In this document: positions 63,195 through 64,000 of the stretch, one piece after another
Layout of the letters: the number at the start of each line of letters is the position of its first letter
How positions within the stretch are numbered: position 1 is the stretch's first letter
Source of the DNA: Natrialba hulunbeirensis JCM 10989
Lineage (GTDB): Archaea > Halobacteriota > Halobacteria > Halobacteriales > Natrialbaceae
NCBI RefSeq assembly: GCF_000337575.1
Contig: NZ_AOIM01000009.1
Coordinates: 207,361 to 271,360 of the forward strand
DNA: 64,000 nucleotides
Reading direction: 5' to 3'
Notes under the pieces: model-generated
Told to the model about the DNA's origin: nothing
The model's input: the letters and a program-made list of their open reading frames with translations, nothing else
Database searches by the model: none
Program-made: the position numbers and the translations under genes

Positions 63195-63566
63195 TCAGGC
63201 AGTCAGACGGCGACGGGTCCATAGCTCGATCCAGGCGCTTACCAGCATCAGTGCGAGTCCGGTCGGTGCCGTCACAAAGACCAGTCCGATGAGTGGATCA
63301 CCAGGCCCTGGATCCGCCTCTGACCAGATCCAGACGCCGATAGTCAACACAGCAACGACTGCTGGCGTGAGCACCCGGTTCCGGACGAGAAGAAACGCCG
63401 GAAGTCCACCAAGAACGAAGAAGACCACACTCGGCAGCAACTGGACTGGGTGCTCGAACGCGATCAGCGGGTAGTCCAACCCGGCGGCGTACCACGAGAG
63501 AACCACTGCGCTCACAGCACCGCCGAGGACGAACGCGCCGACGGCGGACCGACGGACGGTTTCCAT
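63195..63566 (-). CDS. Four-helix membrane protein
   Basis: A 123-aa integral membrane protein from ATG 63566 (METVRRSAVGAFVLGG). Four helices run ~8-27, 39-58, 65-80 and 92-113. No motif. The upstream in-frame codons to 63596 are not favoured. Function unknown. Confidence 0.65.
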   Translation of the reverse strand: METVRRSAVGAFVLGGAVSAVVLSWYAAGLDYPLIAFEHPVQLLPSVVFFVLGGLPAFLLVRNRVLTPAVVAVLTIGVWIWSEADPGPGDPLIGLVFVTAPTGLALMLVSAWIELWTRRRLTA

Positions 63567-63712
63567 GACGTGATAGTTGCATGTACAAAACTTCACTCTT
63601 TTGAACTGTAAGCACGTCCGATATAGGGGCCAGTACAGGAGCGTCTCTGCTGTCGCCGGGACCGTGGGAGACAGTGCTGCGACTGTGCGGCAACTCGTTT
63701 CGACCGACCGTC

Positions 63713-64000
63713 TCAGTCGCCAGTCCGCAGGTGATGAAAGACGTACGTCTGTGCATAACCCGCGTACTCGCCGCCGAACTCCTCGCGCAGCGCTCGCGAC
63801 GTTTCGGCGTAGGACCCACAGTCACAGTGGGGATAGTGCTCCTCGATCGCCGTCTTGAGCCACGTATCGAGTGGCACTGCCTCGTCGAACTCGAGTGCAA
63901 AGAGCAACACGCAGTCGGCCACCTTGTCGCCGACGCCGACGAACTGACAGAGGTTCTCGCGAGCGGCTTCGTACTCGAGTGCCCGCGCGTCGTCGGGGTG
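63713..64000 (-). CDS. C-terminal part of an OGG1-like DNA glycosylase (truncated by window edge)
   Basis: The frame stays open to the right edge; only 95 C-terminal residues are seen. The helix-hairpin-helix motif with catalytic lysine is NLCQFVGVGDKVADCVLLFAL, written here in two parts: NLCQFVGVGDK and VADCVLLFAL. It is followed by EAVPLDTWLK with the catalytic Asp. This matches human OGG1 around Lys249/Asp268. It is a base-excision enzyme for oxidised guanine, assuming the N-terminal part is normal. Confidence 0.85.
   Translation of the reverse strand, partial: HPDDARALEYEAARENLCQFVGVGDKVADCVLLFALEFDEAVPLDTWLKTAIEEHYPHCDCGSYAETSRALREEFGGEYAGYAQTYVFHHLRTGD

Overview
The window is haloarchaeal chromosomal DNA. 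Most of it has high GC, acidic proteins, short leaders with TATA boxes about 25-30 bp before start codons, and typical haloarchaeal families (HalOD1, HTH-10, DacZ, PhoU/AbrB, Tat-lipoprotein PstS, archaeal proteasome, S8e). The frequent ACTCGAGT octamer and the gene set suggest a Natrinema/Haloterrigena/Natronorubrum-like member of the Natrialbales. That assignment is an inference.

Positions 1-8.5 kb are an AT-richer accessory island. It holds a leftward three-gene operon (3421 to 468) whose last gene is a divergent PCNA-like sliding clamp, two small membrane proteins, a SWIM zinc-finger protein, a start-less gene remnant, and a divergent winged-helix regulator/unknown pair with a clear operator. 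The island ends at a 45-nt 3' fragment of a tRNA-Glu gene (8454-8498), which looks like the attachment scar of an integrated element whose other end lies left of the window.

From 8.8 to 31.6 kb comes core metabolism and signalling: PEP carboxylase; a MoxR ATPase with a tiny membrane partner; tRNA-Ser; an orphan DMSO-reductase-type Fe-S protein; a LeuA/CimA enzyme behind an odd low-complexity leader; DUF192; a chemotaxis transducer; HNH proteins; a bactofilin-like protein; an etfB-etfA-fixCX electron-bifurcation operon with an HTH-10 regulator; HalOD1; PhoU; and a formaldehyde-dehydrogenase-like enzyme. From 31.7 to 37.1 kb is the phosphate module pstS-pstC-pstA-pstB (leftward) plus a divergent AbrB-PhoU regulator. 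A 36-bp promoter element is shared by pstS and pstB, and an inverted repeat overlaps the regulator's start codon.

From 37 to 64 kb are beta-propeller proteins, ribosomal protein S8e, malic enzyme, coaD, a short TFB-like protein, tRNA-Leu, dacZ-mscS (c-di-AMP and osmotic channel), an APC transporter, nucleoside salvage genes (udp, cdd), a phosphohexomutase, a second psmB-psmA proteasome pair behind a palindromic promoter, moaC-nnrDE, an IS200/IS605-type element carrying only tnpB plus a divergent 44-aa gene, acylphosphatase and the C-terminus of an OGG1-like DNA glycosylase.

Two features stand out. First, the PCNA-like operon in the island. Second, the tails behind tRNA-Ser and tRNA-Leu: each carries several partial copies of its own tRNA 3' end, joined by spacers that share the same hairpin architecture at both loci.
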